A stretch of 41,655 bases of DNA from Bacteroidales bacterium (GTDB lineage: Bacteria; Bacteroidota; Bacteroidia; Bacteroidales; VadinHA17): NCBI GenBank assembly GCA_018056245.1, contig JAGPFZ010000018.1, forward strand, positions 1 to 41,655. The letters are read 5' to 3'. The notes under the pieces were generated by a model, which was not told where the DNA came from, ran no database searches, and was given only the letters and a program-made list of their open reading frames with translations. The position numbers were made by a program, and so were the translations under genes. Every line of letters starts with the position of its first letter. Position 1 is the stretch's first letter. Positions 24,755 to 34,500 of the stretch are shown piece after piece.

Positions 24755-25780
24755 ATGAAAAGAAAATTGACATTGATTTTGACTTCGGTAATCATTCTTA
24801 CCATTTCGTGCTTACTGTCGTGCAAAAGGAATCCGTATAAGGTTAATATTTCAGGTATTAGTTTAGAAGTTCATATAAAAAGACTTGAAAAAGATCTTTT
24901 TTCGATAGATCCGTTAAAGATACCTGATGCAATTCAAACGTTTAAGCAAAAATACGGTGACTTTCTTAAGTATTTCGGTTATGTGATTAATATTGGCGAA
25001 CCTGATGATTCGACATGGACAGGCGGGCTTATTAGATTTTGTACTGACAGACTCAACAATGAAGTCTTTAACGAAACAATGAAAGTGTTCCCTGATGTTC
25101 AGTTTATTGAGGAAGAACTTTCGCTTGCTTTCAGGTATTATAAATATTATTTTCCATCAAAACCTGTTCCTGCTGTTTTTACGTGCATTACAGGTTTTAA
25201 CAGCAGTATTATTGTAGGGGATTCAATATTAGGCATCGGACTCGACAGGTATCTTGGGAAAGATTGTAAGTATTATCCCATGCTTGGATTATACAATTAT
25301 CAAATAGTTAAGATGACACCTGAATATGTTGTGCCTGACGCCATATATGGCTGGATCTCATCTGAGTGGGATGCAGGGCAGACTTCTCCAGATGTTCTTT
25401 CAGAAATCATAAGGGAGGGGAAGCTTATGTATGTGAAGAAGTGTCTTTTGCCTGATTTACAGGATGAAATGATATTCGGTTTCACGCCCGAGCAGATGAA
25501 GTTCTGTCGTGACAATGAAGGAATGATGTGGCAGTATCTTGTTGAAAACAATATTCTTTTCAGCACCGATCAGCTCACTATAAGAAAGCTTACCGGAGAG
25601 GCACCTTTTACATCTTATTTTACTAAAGAATCTCCCGGTCGTGCGGCAGTATGGATTGGATTCAGGATAATCGAATCGTTCATGAAAAACAGCAGGGGAA
25701 TGAGTGTGGAAGAGATGATGAATTTGAAAGATTATCAGCAGATACTCGAGAAAGCAAAATACAGTCCGCAGAAGTTATGA
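24755..25780 (+). CDS. gldB: Gliding motility lipoprotein GldB
   Basis: 341 residues. A lipoprotein signal with lipobox LLSC (C23) is followed by KVNISGISLEVHIKRLEKDLF, the conserved GldB N-terminus, then FLKYFGYVINIGEPDDSTW, a peptidase-like core PVPAVFTCITGFNSSIIVGDSILGIGLDRYLG, and YFTKESPGRAAVWIGFRIIESFM near the C-terminus. GldB is a cell-envelope lipoprotein required for gliding and chitin use in Flavobacterium johnsoniae and linked to T9SS function. It resembles DUF2268-type metallopeptidases in overall design but I see no HExxH. The usual partner gldC does not follow here. Start at the ATG of 24755 gives a complete lipoprotein signal. Confidence 0.88.
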   Translation: MKRKLTLILTSVIILTISCLLSCKRNPYKVNISGISLEVHIKRLEKDLFSIDPLKIPDAIQTFKQKYGDFLKYFGYVINIGEPDDSTWTGGLIRFCTDRLNNEVFNETMKVFPDVQFIEEELSLAFRYYKYYFPSKPVPAVFTCITGFNSSIIVGDSILGIGLDRYLGKDCKYYPMLGLYNYQIVKMTPEYVVPDAIYGWISSEWDAGQTSPDVLSEIIREGKLMYVKKCLLPDLQDEMIFGFTPEQMKFCRDNEGMMWQYLVENNILFSTDQLTIRKLTGEAPFTSYFTKESPGRAAVWIGFRIIESFMKNSRGMSVEEMMNLKDYQQILEKAKYSPQKL

Positions 25781-25834
25781 TTCCCTTTTTAAATTAAAAA
25801 CTCAACTTTTAGTGTCCGGTGAAAAAAAAATCTC

Positions 25835-25863
25835 GGGAATAAATTTTATTATTATCGTGTCTA
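25835..25863 (+). promoter_or_regulatory. ECF-sigma-like promoter, no sigma or sensor gene behind it
   Basis: GGGAAT (25835-25840) and CGTGTCTA (25856-25863), 15 bases apart, look like an ECF-type -35/-10 pair (GGAA, CGTC). The surrounding GTGTCCGGTGAAAAA and AATAAATTTT context resembles regions I have seen before FecI-like sigma genes in Bacteroidota. Here the next gene is the DUF5916 protein at 26011. This is a weak, pattern-based call. Confidence 0.3.
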
Positions 25864-26010
25864 TTATAAAGTAAATTACCGGATTTCAGATGAGTATTAT
25901 ATCATCGCAGCATTATCGAACTATAAGGCGTAATTTTGATTTATGTCAATTAATGCCCGAGTCCGGATTAAAAATTTTATTTTTATTTGTAGCCACTTTT
26001 CATTAAAAAC

Positions 26011-28245
26011 ATGACAAATTTGAGAATTATTCCCAGGCTATTATTTATCATTTTAGCATTGCCTGTTTATAGCATTTGTGCAGCTCAGGAAGCTGTCAGG
26101 ATAAAAAGAATTAACGAACCAATTGAGTTTGACGGTAAACCTAATGAAGCAGTGTGGAAGACGCTGGAGCTTTTCGAGTTGACTATGCACAGGCCTAATT
26201 TCGGGTCACAGCCTTCTGAAAAAAGCGACATCCGAATTGGTTATGACAATAAATATTTATGGGTAGGAGCAAGCCTTTTTATGAGCGATGCATCAAAAAT
26301 TTTTGCAGTGACAAAGAAAAGAGACGAGATGCTGTTTGATTACGATGCATTTGGAATTATTCTCGACACCTATGACGATAATGAAAATGGGCTTGCATTT
26401 TTTACTGCACCAACTGGTTTACGAACTGACTATACAATCTCTAACGATGCTGTTGGCGGACCTTTCATGTCATCTCTGAATACAAGCTGGGATACTTTCT
26501 GGGATGTCAAAACAACTCGTGATAATGACGGATGGCATGTTGAAATGAGAATCCCATTTTCGAGTCTAAAATTCAAACCAGAAAATGATGTCGTAAGAAT
26601 GGGGCTTATTATAGTACGTAATATAAGTGCAAACGATGAGACAGACACTTATCCTGCCATTGATCCAAAATATGGATTTATGGCCATCCAAAAACCTTCA
26701 TTGGCACAAACAATTAAGATTGATGGAGCCAGACCAGAAAAACCATTATATGTATCGCCTTATTTGCTGGGTGGAATGGAGGTAAATAACCGGCTGAATG
26801 AAGAGGAGACCGAATATGTTAAAGAGAAAGAAAATCTGTATGATATGGGCCTTGACGTTAAATATAATATTAACAGTAATCTCACACTCGATCTTACTGT
26901 CAACACTGATTTCGCACAGGTTGAAGCTGATGATCAGCAGGTGAATCTTACAAGATATTCTCTTTTCTTTCCTGAAAAGAGGAAATTTTTTCAGGAAAGA
27001 TCAAGCCTGTTTGATTTCACACTTGGAGGACATTCCGATAATTTGTTTTATAGCAGGAGAATTGGAATAGCAAATGGCAATCAGACAAGAATTTACGGTG
27101 GCGCAAGGCTTACCGGCAGAATAGGAAACTGGGATGTGGGATTTCTGGATATGCAGACTGAAGAGTATGAAGAAGTGCCCAGTCAGAATTTTGGAGTTCT
27201 TCGTATGCGCCGCCAGGTAATTAACCAGAACAGCTATGTTGGCGGAATATTGACTTCCCGGATTGGAATGAATGGCGACAGGAATATTGCTTATGGCGTT
27301 GATGGTATATTCCGTCTCTTTGGTGATGATTATCTCAATGTCAAATGGTCACAGACTTACGACAGCGAACTGGGAAATACACTGAACTCGCTTTCTCCCT
27401 CTTTTATATTGTTGAATTGGGAAAGACGGTCGGAAGAAGGATTTGCATACAGAATTAATTATACATATTCCGGTTTGAAATTCAATCCGGGTATCGGCTT
27501 TGTTATGCGTAAGGGTGTTCAGGGTGTGGACGGTGAGCTTTTATACGGATGGCTTCCCGGTGAGGAATCAAAGCTGTTCAACTATAACGTTAATATAAGA
27601 GGCGAAAGGTATGTGCGCCTGCAGGATGGAAAACTTGAATCAATGATTATATCTCCTGGATTTGAAATCAATACAAAAAAGAATATACATGCTGAAATTT
27701 CTCTTGAAATACAGGAAGAGGGCGTTCTCCACGATTTTCACCTTTCCGACAGTATAACCATTCATGCCGGCGAATACTCCTTCGTGGGAGCAGAATTTAA
27801 TATTGGTACTTCTGAAGCCAGAAGAGTTTCTATATGGGGGGAAATTAATGGGGGACGGTTTTACGACGGTTACAGAGTGGGATTAAGAGCAGAACCTAAG
27901 TTTAATGTATCTTCCAGCCTCAACCTCTCTTTAATGTATGAATTCAATGCAATAAGATTTCCTGACAGAGCTGTAAATAATTCACTAGATATTCATGCTG
28001 TGAATATGAAAGCATTGTTGATGTTAAGCACAAAATTATCGGCATCATTGCTAGTACAATATGTGAATACCGAAGATGAATTGATTACTAATTTCAGACT
28101 GCGATATAATCCACGTGAAGGGAATGATTTTTATTTGGTATTCAATGATTTTCGCGGTATAGCAAATGATAATCTGATTCCTGAACCGCCAGTTTTTTTT
28201 AACAAGACGGTAATGGTGAAATATATTCACACTTTTATTTTATAA
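26011..28245 (+). CDS. CBM9-like / DUF5916 outer-membrane protein
   Basis: 744 residues. A signal peptide (about 1-26, LLFIILALPVYSICAAQ) is followed by a CBM9-like beta-sandwich (about 28-235): PIEFDGKPNEAVWKT, SDIRIGYDNKYLWVGASLF, DYDAFGIILDTYDDNENGLAFF, WDTFWDVKT and WHVEMRIPFSSLKF. The C-terminal two thirds (about 245-744) are the DUF5916 region, with YDMGLDVKYNINSNLTLDLTVNTDF and LTRYSLFFPEKRKFFQE and many alternating strands that end in MVKYIHTFIL, consistent with a large outer-membrane barrel. CBM9 domains bind sugar ends in xylanases, but here the ligand is unknown. Monocistronic, 230 bases after gldB. A role in surface glycan contact or uptake is a guess. Confidence 0.88.
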   Translation: MTNLRIIPRLLFIILALPVYSICAAQEAVRIKRINEPIEFDGKPNEAVWKTLELFELTMHRPNFGSQPSEKSDIRIGYDNKYLWVGASLFMSDASKIFAVTKKRDEMLFDYDAFGIILDTYDDNENGLAFFTAPTGLRTDYTISNDAVGGPFMSSLNTSWDTFWDVKTTRDNDGWHVEMRIPFSSLKFKPENDVVRMGLIIVRNISANDETDTYPAIDPKYGFMAIQKPSLAQTIKIDGARPEKPLYVSPYLLGGMEVNNRLNEEETEYVKEKENLYDMGLDVKYNINSNLTLDLTVNTDFAQVEADDQQVNLTRYSLFFPEKRKFFQERSSLFDFTLGGHSDNLFYSRRIGIANGNQTRIYGGARLTGRIGNWDVGFLDMQTEEYEEVPSQNFGVLRMRRQVINQNSYVGGILTSRIGMNGDRNIAYGVDGIFRLFGDDYLNVKWSQTYDSELGNTLNSLSPSFILLNWERRSEEGFAYRINYTYSGLKFNPGIGFVMRKGVQGVDGELLYGWLPGEESKLFNYNVNIRGERYVRLQDGKLESMIISPGFEINTKKNIHAEISLEIQEEGVLHDFHLSDSITIHAGEYSFVGAEFNIGTSEARRVSIWGEINGGRFYDGYRVGLRAEPKFNVSSSLNLSLMYEFNAIRFPDRAVNNSLDIHAVNMKALLMLSTKLSASLLVQYVNTEDELITNFRLRYNPREGNDFYLVFNDFRGIANDNLIPEPPVFFNKTVMVKYIHTFIL

Positions 28246-28368
28246 AAATCACATCAACCTGCAATAAAGGTTTAGCAAGAGAATTAATTCCAGCAGATTG
28301 AGACGACTTTACGGCAATTTTTTATCTTTTATTAAAGGAATCGACTTTATTTATTAAAGATTCAGTAC

Positions 28369-28399
28369 TTTTGGCTGCTGTTATTCCAAGGTATTTTTG
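28369..28399 (+). promoter_or_regulatory. Promoter of the ligase-acyltransferase genes
   Basis: TTTTG (28369-28373) and TATTTTTG (28392-28399) are 18 bases apart and match the Bacteroidota -33 and -7 boxes. Transcription would start near 28405, leaving a leader of about 97 bases before the ATG at 28502. The rest of the 256-base gap after the DUF5916 gene shows nothing else I can name. Confidence 0.6.
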
Positions 28400-28501
28400 T
28401 TGTATTTAGTTCAAATAAAATCAATTAGGTTGTATTTAAAAAGTAGAAATGGCCTTTAATAAAAATATTCAGAACATTTGATTACTCAAACTCGAAATAA
28501 T

Positions 28502-30034
28502 ATGGCAAAAAGAAAAGACATTCGGCAACTTATTATTGAAGCTGCTGAAAAATACGGCAATAAAACTGCTTTTATTGATAAAGACATTGAATATGATTTT
28601 ATAACATTAAAGGATGATACATTTAGATTAGCCAATGGATTAATTGAGTGTGGGTTTAAAAAAGGGGACAAAATTGCCATTTATCTGCCCAATTGTATAG
28701 AGTATGTTTATTCTTATCTTGCTATTTATTCAATGGGTTGCGTAGCAGTGCCTGTTGATTTTTACTTAACAGCTAATGAATTGATTGACATTGGTAATCA
28801 TTGTGTTTTAAAAGGTATTATTACGACTAATAATGTCAAATTTAACCTTTTAAAGCTGAAAACTAATATTCCCACTTTAAAAGAAGTGATAACTATTGAA
28901 GAAGATCCTAAATATCTTTCATTCTGGGAACTTACAAAAAACTCAAATAATTATTTAGACAATCAGGATATAAACATAAATATGCCGTCCAGCATTTTCT
29001 ATACCTCCGGCAGTACAGGAAAACCCAAGGGAGCTCTTTGGAATTACGAACATATTCACTTAGGGGCGGAACAGTTGAAATATTTTTGCACTTACGAAGG
29101 ACTTGAAAGTATATTAAAGATTGATGAGACAGAAAGGACAATATCTGCTATTCCATTTTCTCATTCTGGAGGCATATTATTCATTACGGTTGCTATAAAA
29201 TACGGGATGAGTACAGTAATCATGCCAAGGTTCTTTCCTTTAAACTTTATCCAGTTGATTGATAGATGGAAGGTAACTGGAGTTTGGATGGTACCACCGA
29301 TGTTTTATGCTCTTTTATATTTGAAAGATGTTGGCAATTATAATTTAGAGTCGCTCAAGTGGGCAGATGTTTTTGGAGCACCGTCTTCTCCGGAGTTATT
29401 AATGCAGTTTAAAAAATTATTTCCTGATGCAGTTGTTTTAAATGGTTGGGGCATGACAGAAGTGGTTCCGCCTGTTTCGGTATGTTCCCCTGACAATATT
29501 AGTTCAGTGGGTAAACCTGTACCTAATGTGGAATTAAAAATTTTTGATGCTCATGATAATGAATTAAGAACAGGAGAAATAGGAGAAATTACAGCTAAAG
29601 GTAAGTCAGTATTCTGCGGCTATTATAATGAACAGGAATTGAATAATGAAGTATTTAAAAACGGCTGGTTTTATACAGGCGACCTGGGTTACTTTGATAA
29701 AAAGGGCAATCTTTATATCATTGGAAAATCGAAAGATACAATAAAAGTTGGAGGAGAGCTTGTATGGGCAGCGGAAATAGAAGAAATACTGTTGAGGCAT
29801 CCGTGCATTAAAGAAGCTGCTGCCGTTGGTGTTCCCGATAAATTGCGTGGCGAAACGGTTAAATGCTTTATTGTATTGAAAGATGGTATTGTTTTGCCTA
29901 AACATTATATAACTGAATACCTGAGAGACAAATTGGCAAAGTTTAAACTTCCAAGGCAAATTGAATATCTTAAAGAACTTCCTAAAACAACTACAGGAAA
30001 AATAAATAAAGCAGAATTAAAAGAGTTAAATTAG
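28502..30034 (+). CDS. AMP-forming acyl/aryl ligase (acyl-CoA synthetase superfamily)
   Basis: 510 residues from the ATG at 28502; a TTG eight codons earlier is less likely. All core motifs of adenylate-forming enzymes are present: IFYTSGSTGKPKGALW (P-loop, about 165-180), LNGWGMTEVVPP, FYTGDLGYFDKKGNLYIIGKSKDTIKVGGELV, and PKTTTGKINKAEL with the catalytic lysine (about K500). It should activate a carboxylic acid as an acyl-AMP and load it on CoA or an acyl carrier. The acid-binding pocket does not tell me fatty, aryl or amino acid. No acyl carrier protein is nearby. The gene is followed 125 bases later by an LpxL-like acyltransferase, so the pair may make and transfer an unusual acyl group. 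Confidence 0.88.
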   Translation: MAKRKDIRQLIIEAAEKYGNKTAFIDKDIEYDFITLKDDTFRLANGLIECGFKKGDKIAIYLPNCIEYVYSYLAIYSMGCVAVPVDFYLTANELIDIGNHCVLKGIITTNNVKFNLLKLKTNIPTLKEVITIEEDPKYLSFWELTKNSNNYLDNQDININMPSSIFYTSGSTGKPKGALWNYEHIHLGAEQLKYFCTYEGLESILKIDETERTISAIPFSHSGGILFITVAIKYGMSTVIMPRFFPLNFIQLIDRWKVTGVWMVPPMFYALLYLKDVGNYNLESLKWADVFGAPSSPELLMQFKKLFPDAVVLNGWGMTEVVPPVSVCSPDNISSVGKPVPNVELKIFDAHDNELRTGEIGEITAKGKSVFCGYYNEQELNNEVFKNGWFYTGDLGYFDKKGNLYIIGKSKDTIKVGGELVWAAEIEEILLRHPCIKEAAAVGVPDKLRGETVKCFIVLKDGIVLPKHYITEYLRDKLAKFKLPRQIEYLKELPKTTTGKINKAELKELN

Positions 30035-30159
30035 ATTGTTGATTATTAATTTATAATTCATATCATATTAGTAATCAAGTAATTTGAATATATATAAATA
30101 ACTTGAAAAAGAACTACATGATGTCATGCAGTATAATAATATAGAGACATTTAAGAAAA

Positions 30160-31053
30160 ATGATCAATTTTAAATTTCTGGATATATTCACTGCCTTCAT
30201 TGCTTGGTTTTTTCAGGTTTTAGTAAGATTAACGCCATCATCTTTACATTTTATATTGGAAAATATTGCTTATTTTTTATTACATTATATTTTTCATTAT
30301 AGGAAAAAGGTGATTCGGAAAAATCTTGAGTTCATTTTCCCTGAGCAATCATACGCATACTATAATAAATTAGAAAACCAGTTTTATCATTTCCTGGCAA
30401 GAATGTTTTTAGAAATGGCCGAAAGTTATAATATGAACGATAAAAACGTTTTATCTCATATTAGATTTAAAAATGTTGAAATAATACAAGACTTTTTAGA
30501 TCAGGGCAAAAGCGTTATAATAGCATTAGGGCATCATAACAACTGGATATGGCAGGTTATCATATCTGAAATATTAGAATGTCCTGTTTATATGGTTTAC
30601 AAGCCATTGTCAAACAAATATGTAGATCGCAGGGTAAGAAATTCACATTACGCTCCTTTGGCTTCATATTTAGACAGCGGATCAACTACTAAATATATTC
30701 TTAAAGCTGTCAAAGAAAAGCAACCGTCAATATTTATCATGCTGGCTGACCAATATCCTCCACCTTCAGTGAATTCTTTCCAGGTAGATTTTCTCGGTGT
30801 AAAAACACCATTTTATCGTGGAGTGGAGTTCTTTGCAAAAAAATTTAATATGCCTGTCATTTTTGGAGAAACAATAAATATTAAAGATTCAATTTATGAA
30901 ACATTTTATAATGTAATTTATGATGGTAGCGAGAGCCTTGAAAAGGGAGAAATAACGCAACGATACGCTACTTCTCTTAGCAACGCCATAAAAATGCAGC
31001 CGGGAAACTATTTATGGTCGCACAGAAGATGGAAAAACATAATAAAATATTAA
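30160..31053 (+). CDS. LpxL/HtrB-like lysophospholipid acyltransferase with altered active site
   Basis: 297 residues with an N-terminal membrane-associated helix (about 7-27) and the LPLAT fold: YRKKVIRKNLEFIFPEQS, ALGHHNNWIWQ (about 122-132), YMVYKPLSNKYVDRRVRNSHY, IFIMLADQYP, VDFLGVKTPFYRGVEFFAKKFNMPVIFGE, and GNYLWSHRRWKN at the C-terminus, all standard for late acyltransferases of the Kdo2-lipid A type. The catalytic motif is normally HX4(D/E), in Bacteroidota usually GHYGNWEW. Here the position of the acid is isoleucine (H125, I130; codon ATA). The protein may be inactive, have a shifted mechanism, or use another residue. The rest is well conserved, which argues against a pseudogene. 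The acceptor, lipid A or another lipid, is unknown. Confidence 0.85.
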   Translation: MINFKFLDIFTAFIAWFFQVLVRLTPSSLHFILENIAYFLLHYIFHYRKKVIRKNLEFIFPEQSYAYYNKLENQFYHFLARMFLEMAESYNMNDKNVLSHIRFKNVEIIQDFLDQGKSVIIALGHHNNWIWQVIISEILECPVYMVYKPLSNKYVDRRVRNSHYAPLASYLDSGSTTKYILKAVKEKQPSIFIMLADQYPPPSVNSFQVDFLGVKTPFYRGVEFFAKKFNMPVIFGETINIKDSIYETFYNVIYDGSESLEKGEITQRYATSLSNAIKMQPGNYLWSHRRWKNIIKY

Positions 31054-31136
31054 ATTTCTTTTATTAATTCCTTTTACCATTTCTGAAATGTTACGAATTT
31101 TCCTGAGTTTAAGAAGAAAATAGAAACAGCAACAAT

Positions 31137-31163
31137 AAAAAAGCCCTTGTTAAGGGCTTTTTT
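31137..31163. terminator. Bidirectional rho-independent terminator
   Basis: AAAAAAGCCCTT (31137-31148) and AAGGGCTTTTTT (31152-31163) pair over 12 bp around a GTT loop. T runs lie on both strands, so it serves both the acyltransferase gene (plus) and the ferredoxin gene (minus). Confidence 0.9.
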
Positions 31164-31187
31164 AGTTTTAGTTTTTTCAATTCAATA

Positions 31188-31355
31188 CTATGCAGGATGA
31201 ATCGCATCAACCGGACATACATCTGCACAAGTTCCGCAGTCGGTACATAAATCGGGATCTATCTTATAGATATCACCTTCTGATATAGCATTAGATGCAC
31301 ATTCATCAATGCATGCTCCACATGCTGTGCAATTTTCATCAATTTTATAAGCCAT
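31188..31355 (-). CDS. 2[4Fe-4S] ferredoxin
   Basis: 55 residues from the ATG at 31355. Two clusters are seen: C9, C12, C15, C19 and C37, C40, C43, C47, spaced CxxCxxCxxxC with one pseudo-repeat each (ENCTACGACIDECASNAI, DLCTDCGTCADVCPVDAI). The usual proline after the last cysteine of the first cluster is replaced by alanine (CASNA), while the second has CPVDA. It is a clostridial-type low-potential electron carrier in the cytoplasm. A longer frame to 31391 exists, but the promoter's -7 box begins at 31389, so 31355 is chosen. Partners are not encoded nearby. Confidence 0.95.
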   Translation of the reverse strand: MAYKIDENCTACGACIDECASNAISEGDIYKIDPDLCTDCGTCADVCPVDAIHPA

Positions 31356-31388
31356 AACTTTTATTTTTAGTTGATATATACAATTGTC

Positions 31389-31419
31389 CAAAAGTAACTC
31401 ATTTTTTTAAATTCTGAAA
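31389..31419 (-). promoter_or_regulatory. Promoter of the ferredoxin gene
   Basis: On the minus strand TACTTTTG (31389-31396) is an exact -7 box, and TTTC at 31416-31419, 19 bases upstream, is one base from the -33 consensus. The leader to the ATG at 31355 is about 28 bases. Confidence 0.65.
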
Positions 31420-31569
31420 TTAAAAAGTTCATTTATTATGTTTTAATATTGAACATCCTTTAAATACAACTGGTTAACAATTATCTTTGTTTAATTGTTC
31501 ATTTTTATATTCAAATTTTAAGATTTCTGCTGTCTTATTAAAAATAATATTGTAAGTTACCTTTATTTT

Positions 31570-34500
31570 TTAGAAATCGAGACTGAACGACAGGTAGAAT
31601 ACCATAGGCAGTATATAATGGTTTTCTACACCCCATGCAAAATCGGCTCTGATAAAATAACCGAGAATCTGAGCTCTGAGGCCTGCACCAAAACCTCCTA
31701 CAATAGGTTCTTTGTTTGTGTCGAGATACACAGTTACAGGGCCGTTGGTGATAATATCCCTGTCGTATGAGTTCTCACCCGACCATGGTGATTTTCCTGA
31801 CCAGGCGGTGCCGAGATCCCCGAAACCGACAATCTGCAGGCTATTAAGGAAATTGGAGCGTAGCGGATGGCCGGCAAAATATCGTATGAAAGGCCAGCGT
31901 ATCTCACTGTTTATCAAAGCAAAACTATTGCCATTTCTGATATTCTGACTGAATCCTCTCATATTGGTAGCAAGAGCCTGAAAACCGTAATTGTAATTCG
32001 GATTTACTCCGAGCGACTGGTCGAACATGGGAATATTACTGAATAAATAACCCATCCAGTTATCCACACCTCCGAGATAATAAATAAGTTTTGTAGGACC
32101 GTATGAAGTACTGGCTGCAAATCTGTTAGCCCAGATAAGCTCACGGTGAATCTTTGTATAATGTCTGAAATCAGCACCCAGAACTATCATATCCGATTTT
32201 TTCTGAGTGAGCTCTTTATAATATTCCCCAAAAATCTTATACCTTGTACCATAATAAATATTGATACTTCTTTTTCTTGTATTGTCGTAAATCAATTCTC
32301 CTTTCAGACTGGCCCAATGTTTCATAATGTCACCACTATTTAGCGATTGTACACTGGTAGAAAGGTTTACATATTTATCGAGTCTGTATGAAATTGTTCC
32401 CTTGAGTGCAAGAACCGGCGAAAAAGGTTTGGCAAGTGAGAAATAAAGATTGTCGCTATGTATTTTGAAATAATTATATTCATCATCTGATGAATTGAAA
32501 GTCATGCGGTGATAAAGAAGCTGTTTGTCATATTTGCCCTTTAGATTTTCTATGAGCAGAAGATATTCATTGCTGTCAAAATTACCTGCAAACCTGAAGC
32601 CTCCTGTGACTTTATAATCTTCAAAAAGATCGAGAATTCCTATACGGGTAAGAAGATTCGTTCCTGGATTGAAATATGGCGAACCGCCGTTAAAAGGTTG
32701 GTACGAGTTGTTAAGAAAGCTGAAATCTATCTGTGTGGCTATATAATTGTTGTAAAATGAAGGCTGGTAAATTCTTATAAGAGGGAGCTTTAGAGTGTCG
32801 GTTTCGAGATCAATATTCATAAAATCTTTTTTCCAGAGCTGTTCATAATAGTTTTGCTTTTCTTTTTCGAATATATAATGGTTTATATCTATAGGCTCAT
32901 CTTTGGCATAATATTCATACAAAGGTTTTTTAAGTGTGTCCCTTCTCTTTTTGTCTTCAACTAGCAGCCATTGCCGTAACCGTTCGATGCTATCGGCTTT
33001 GTGAAGTAATTCTATTTGTTCTTTTCTGAAATTGGTTACAGGCAATTCGGTTTCTTTTATCTGAATCCCGGATGAAATTTCACCTTTCCTAAGATAATAT
33101 CTGTCTTGATTAAAAAGCACTTCTCCATAGTATTCGGGATTGCCTACCACATCGTGATAAATAATATTCCGATCATAATTCGTTGTAGGTAACGAGCTTA
33201 TATAATATCTGTAATGAGTAACTGTGTCAATAAAACTTATAGTGCTGTCGAATTTTGCCGAAAAACGGTTGTATATACCAGTATTGTTTCCAATATATGA
33301 GATATTTTGCTTGCCGGTACTTACCGGCTGATAATGGTCATTATACTGTCCTTCTGTAAGGCGTGTAAGCACGTTGCTCTTGCTGTTAAGGTCGTAAGAG
33401 AATATATCGTAAATTAAACCAAGTTTTTCAAAAGGATCGGCTTTATTTGAAAGCGTATCAGTCATACGGTTTGAAGTGAAAATTATTTCACTGTTAGACC
33501 CTTTGAGGAAAGATGGACTCAGGTCGTCGGGAAGGTCGTATGTTATCTGTTCGTTTGTGCCAGAAGCTATGGTATGTATATAGATGTCTGTAAATCCTCC
33601 TTTGACTCCGGAAAGAACCAGTCGCGTTCCGTCGGGAGAGTAACTGAAATCCAGAACTTTATCCAATGAAAGAAAAAGTCTGTTTTCAGTTGATTTTTCA
33701 GGTACCCTGTAGAAGTATATCCTGAGCTGAGATTTTTCCTCGTTGATAAAAGTTAGCATATTACTATTTGGATGCCATGCAATTACAGGATAAGAATTAT
33801 CGGTTTTATGTTCATATTTAGGTTCTGCCCTGAAAATGATTTTTGTTTTGCCTGTTTCCATGTCATAAATCCATATTCGCTTGCGACCCCAGTCGTTGGT
33901 GACATACGCAATATATTTCTTGTCCGGACTTATTTTAACCTGCTGGAAAATCTGTTCTTTTTTCGACTTCTTCAAGTGTTCGTCTTTTACCGGAGGATTA
34001 GCATTATCGTCTTCAAATTCAGCCTTGTAATATTCCTGCCATTCCTTAAGTAGATCTTTTAGTTTTTGTCCGGTCACATATAGAAAACCGTCATTGATAT
34101 TTTTATATATTTTAGTAAGATAAACGATTGAAGGGATAATGGCATCGCCATACTGGCTGCCGATAAATCTCCAGAACGACTGGCCGGCATAAATTGCATC
34201 ATCGTATTGGAGGTTGTTTATATTTTTGTATTTTTTACTTTTAAAACCATCTCTTACCCTGTTTTCAACCTCATAATCCCAGCCATATCCGGCATAGTTT
34301 GCCAGTCCTTTAAGATACCAGTCGGGCATAGTAAACGATTGTGAGCTCGAAGTTCTGTCACGAACATCGGCATCAGCAAAGATTTCATTTATTATAACTT
34401 CGGCAATTGAAGAGCCAATTTGTTTTTGATATGCAACTCTGTTTCCTTCATAATATAGCAGAACCTTGTTTTTGATTATTCTGCTGTATCCGCCAAGGTT

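Noticed and set aside
25890-26006. A 38-codon frame after the ECF-like promoter, possibly a sigma factor remnant
   Set aside because: No similarity to sigma region 2 or 4 can be seen, so the remnant idea has no direct support.
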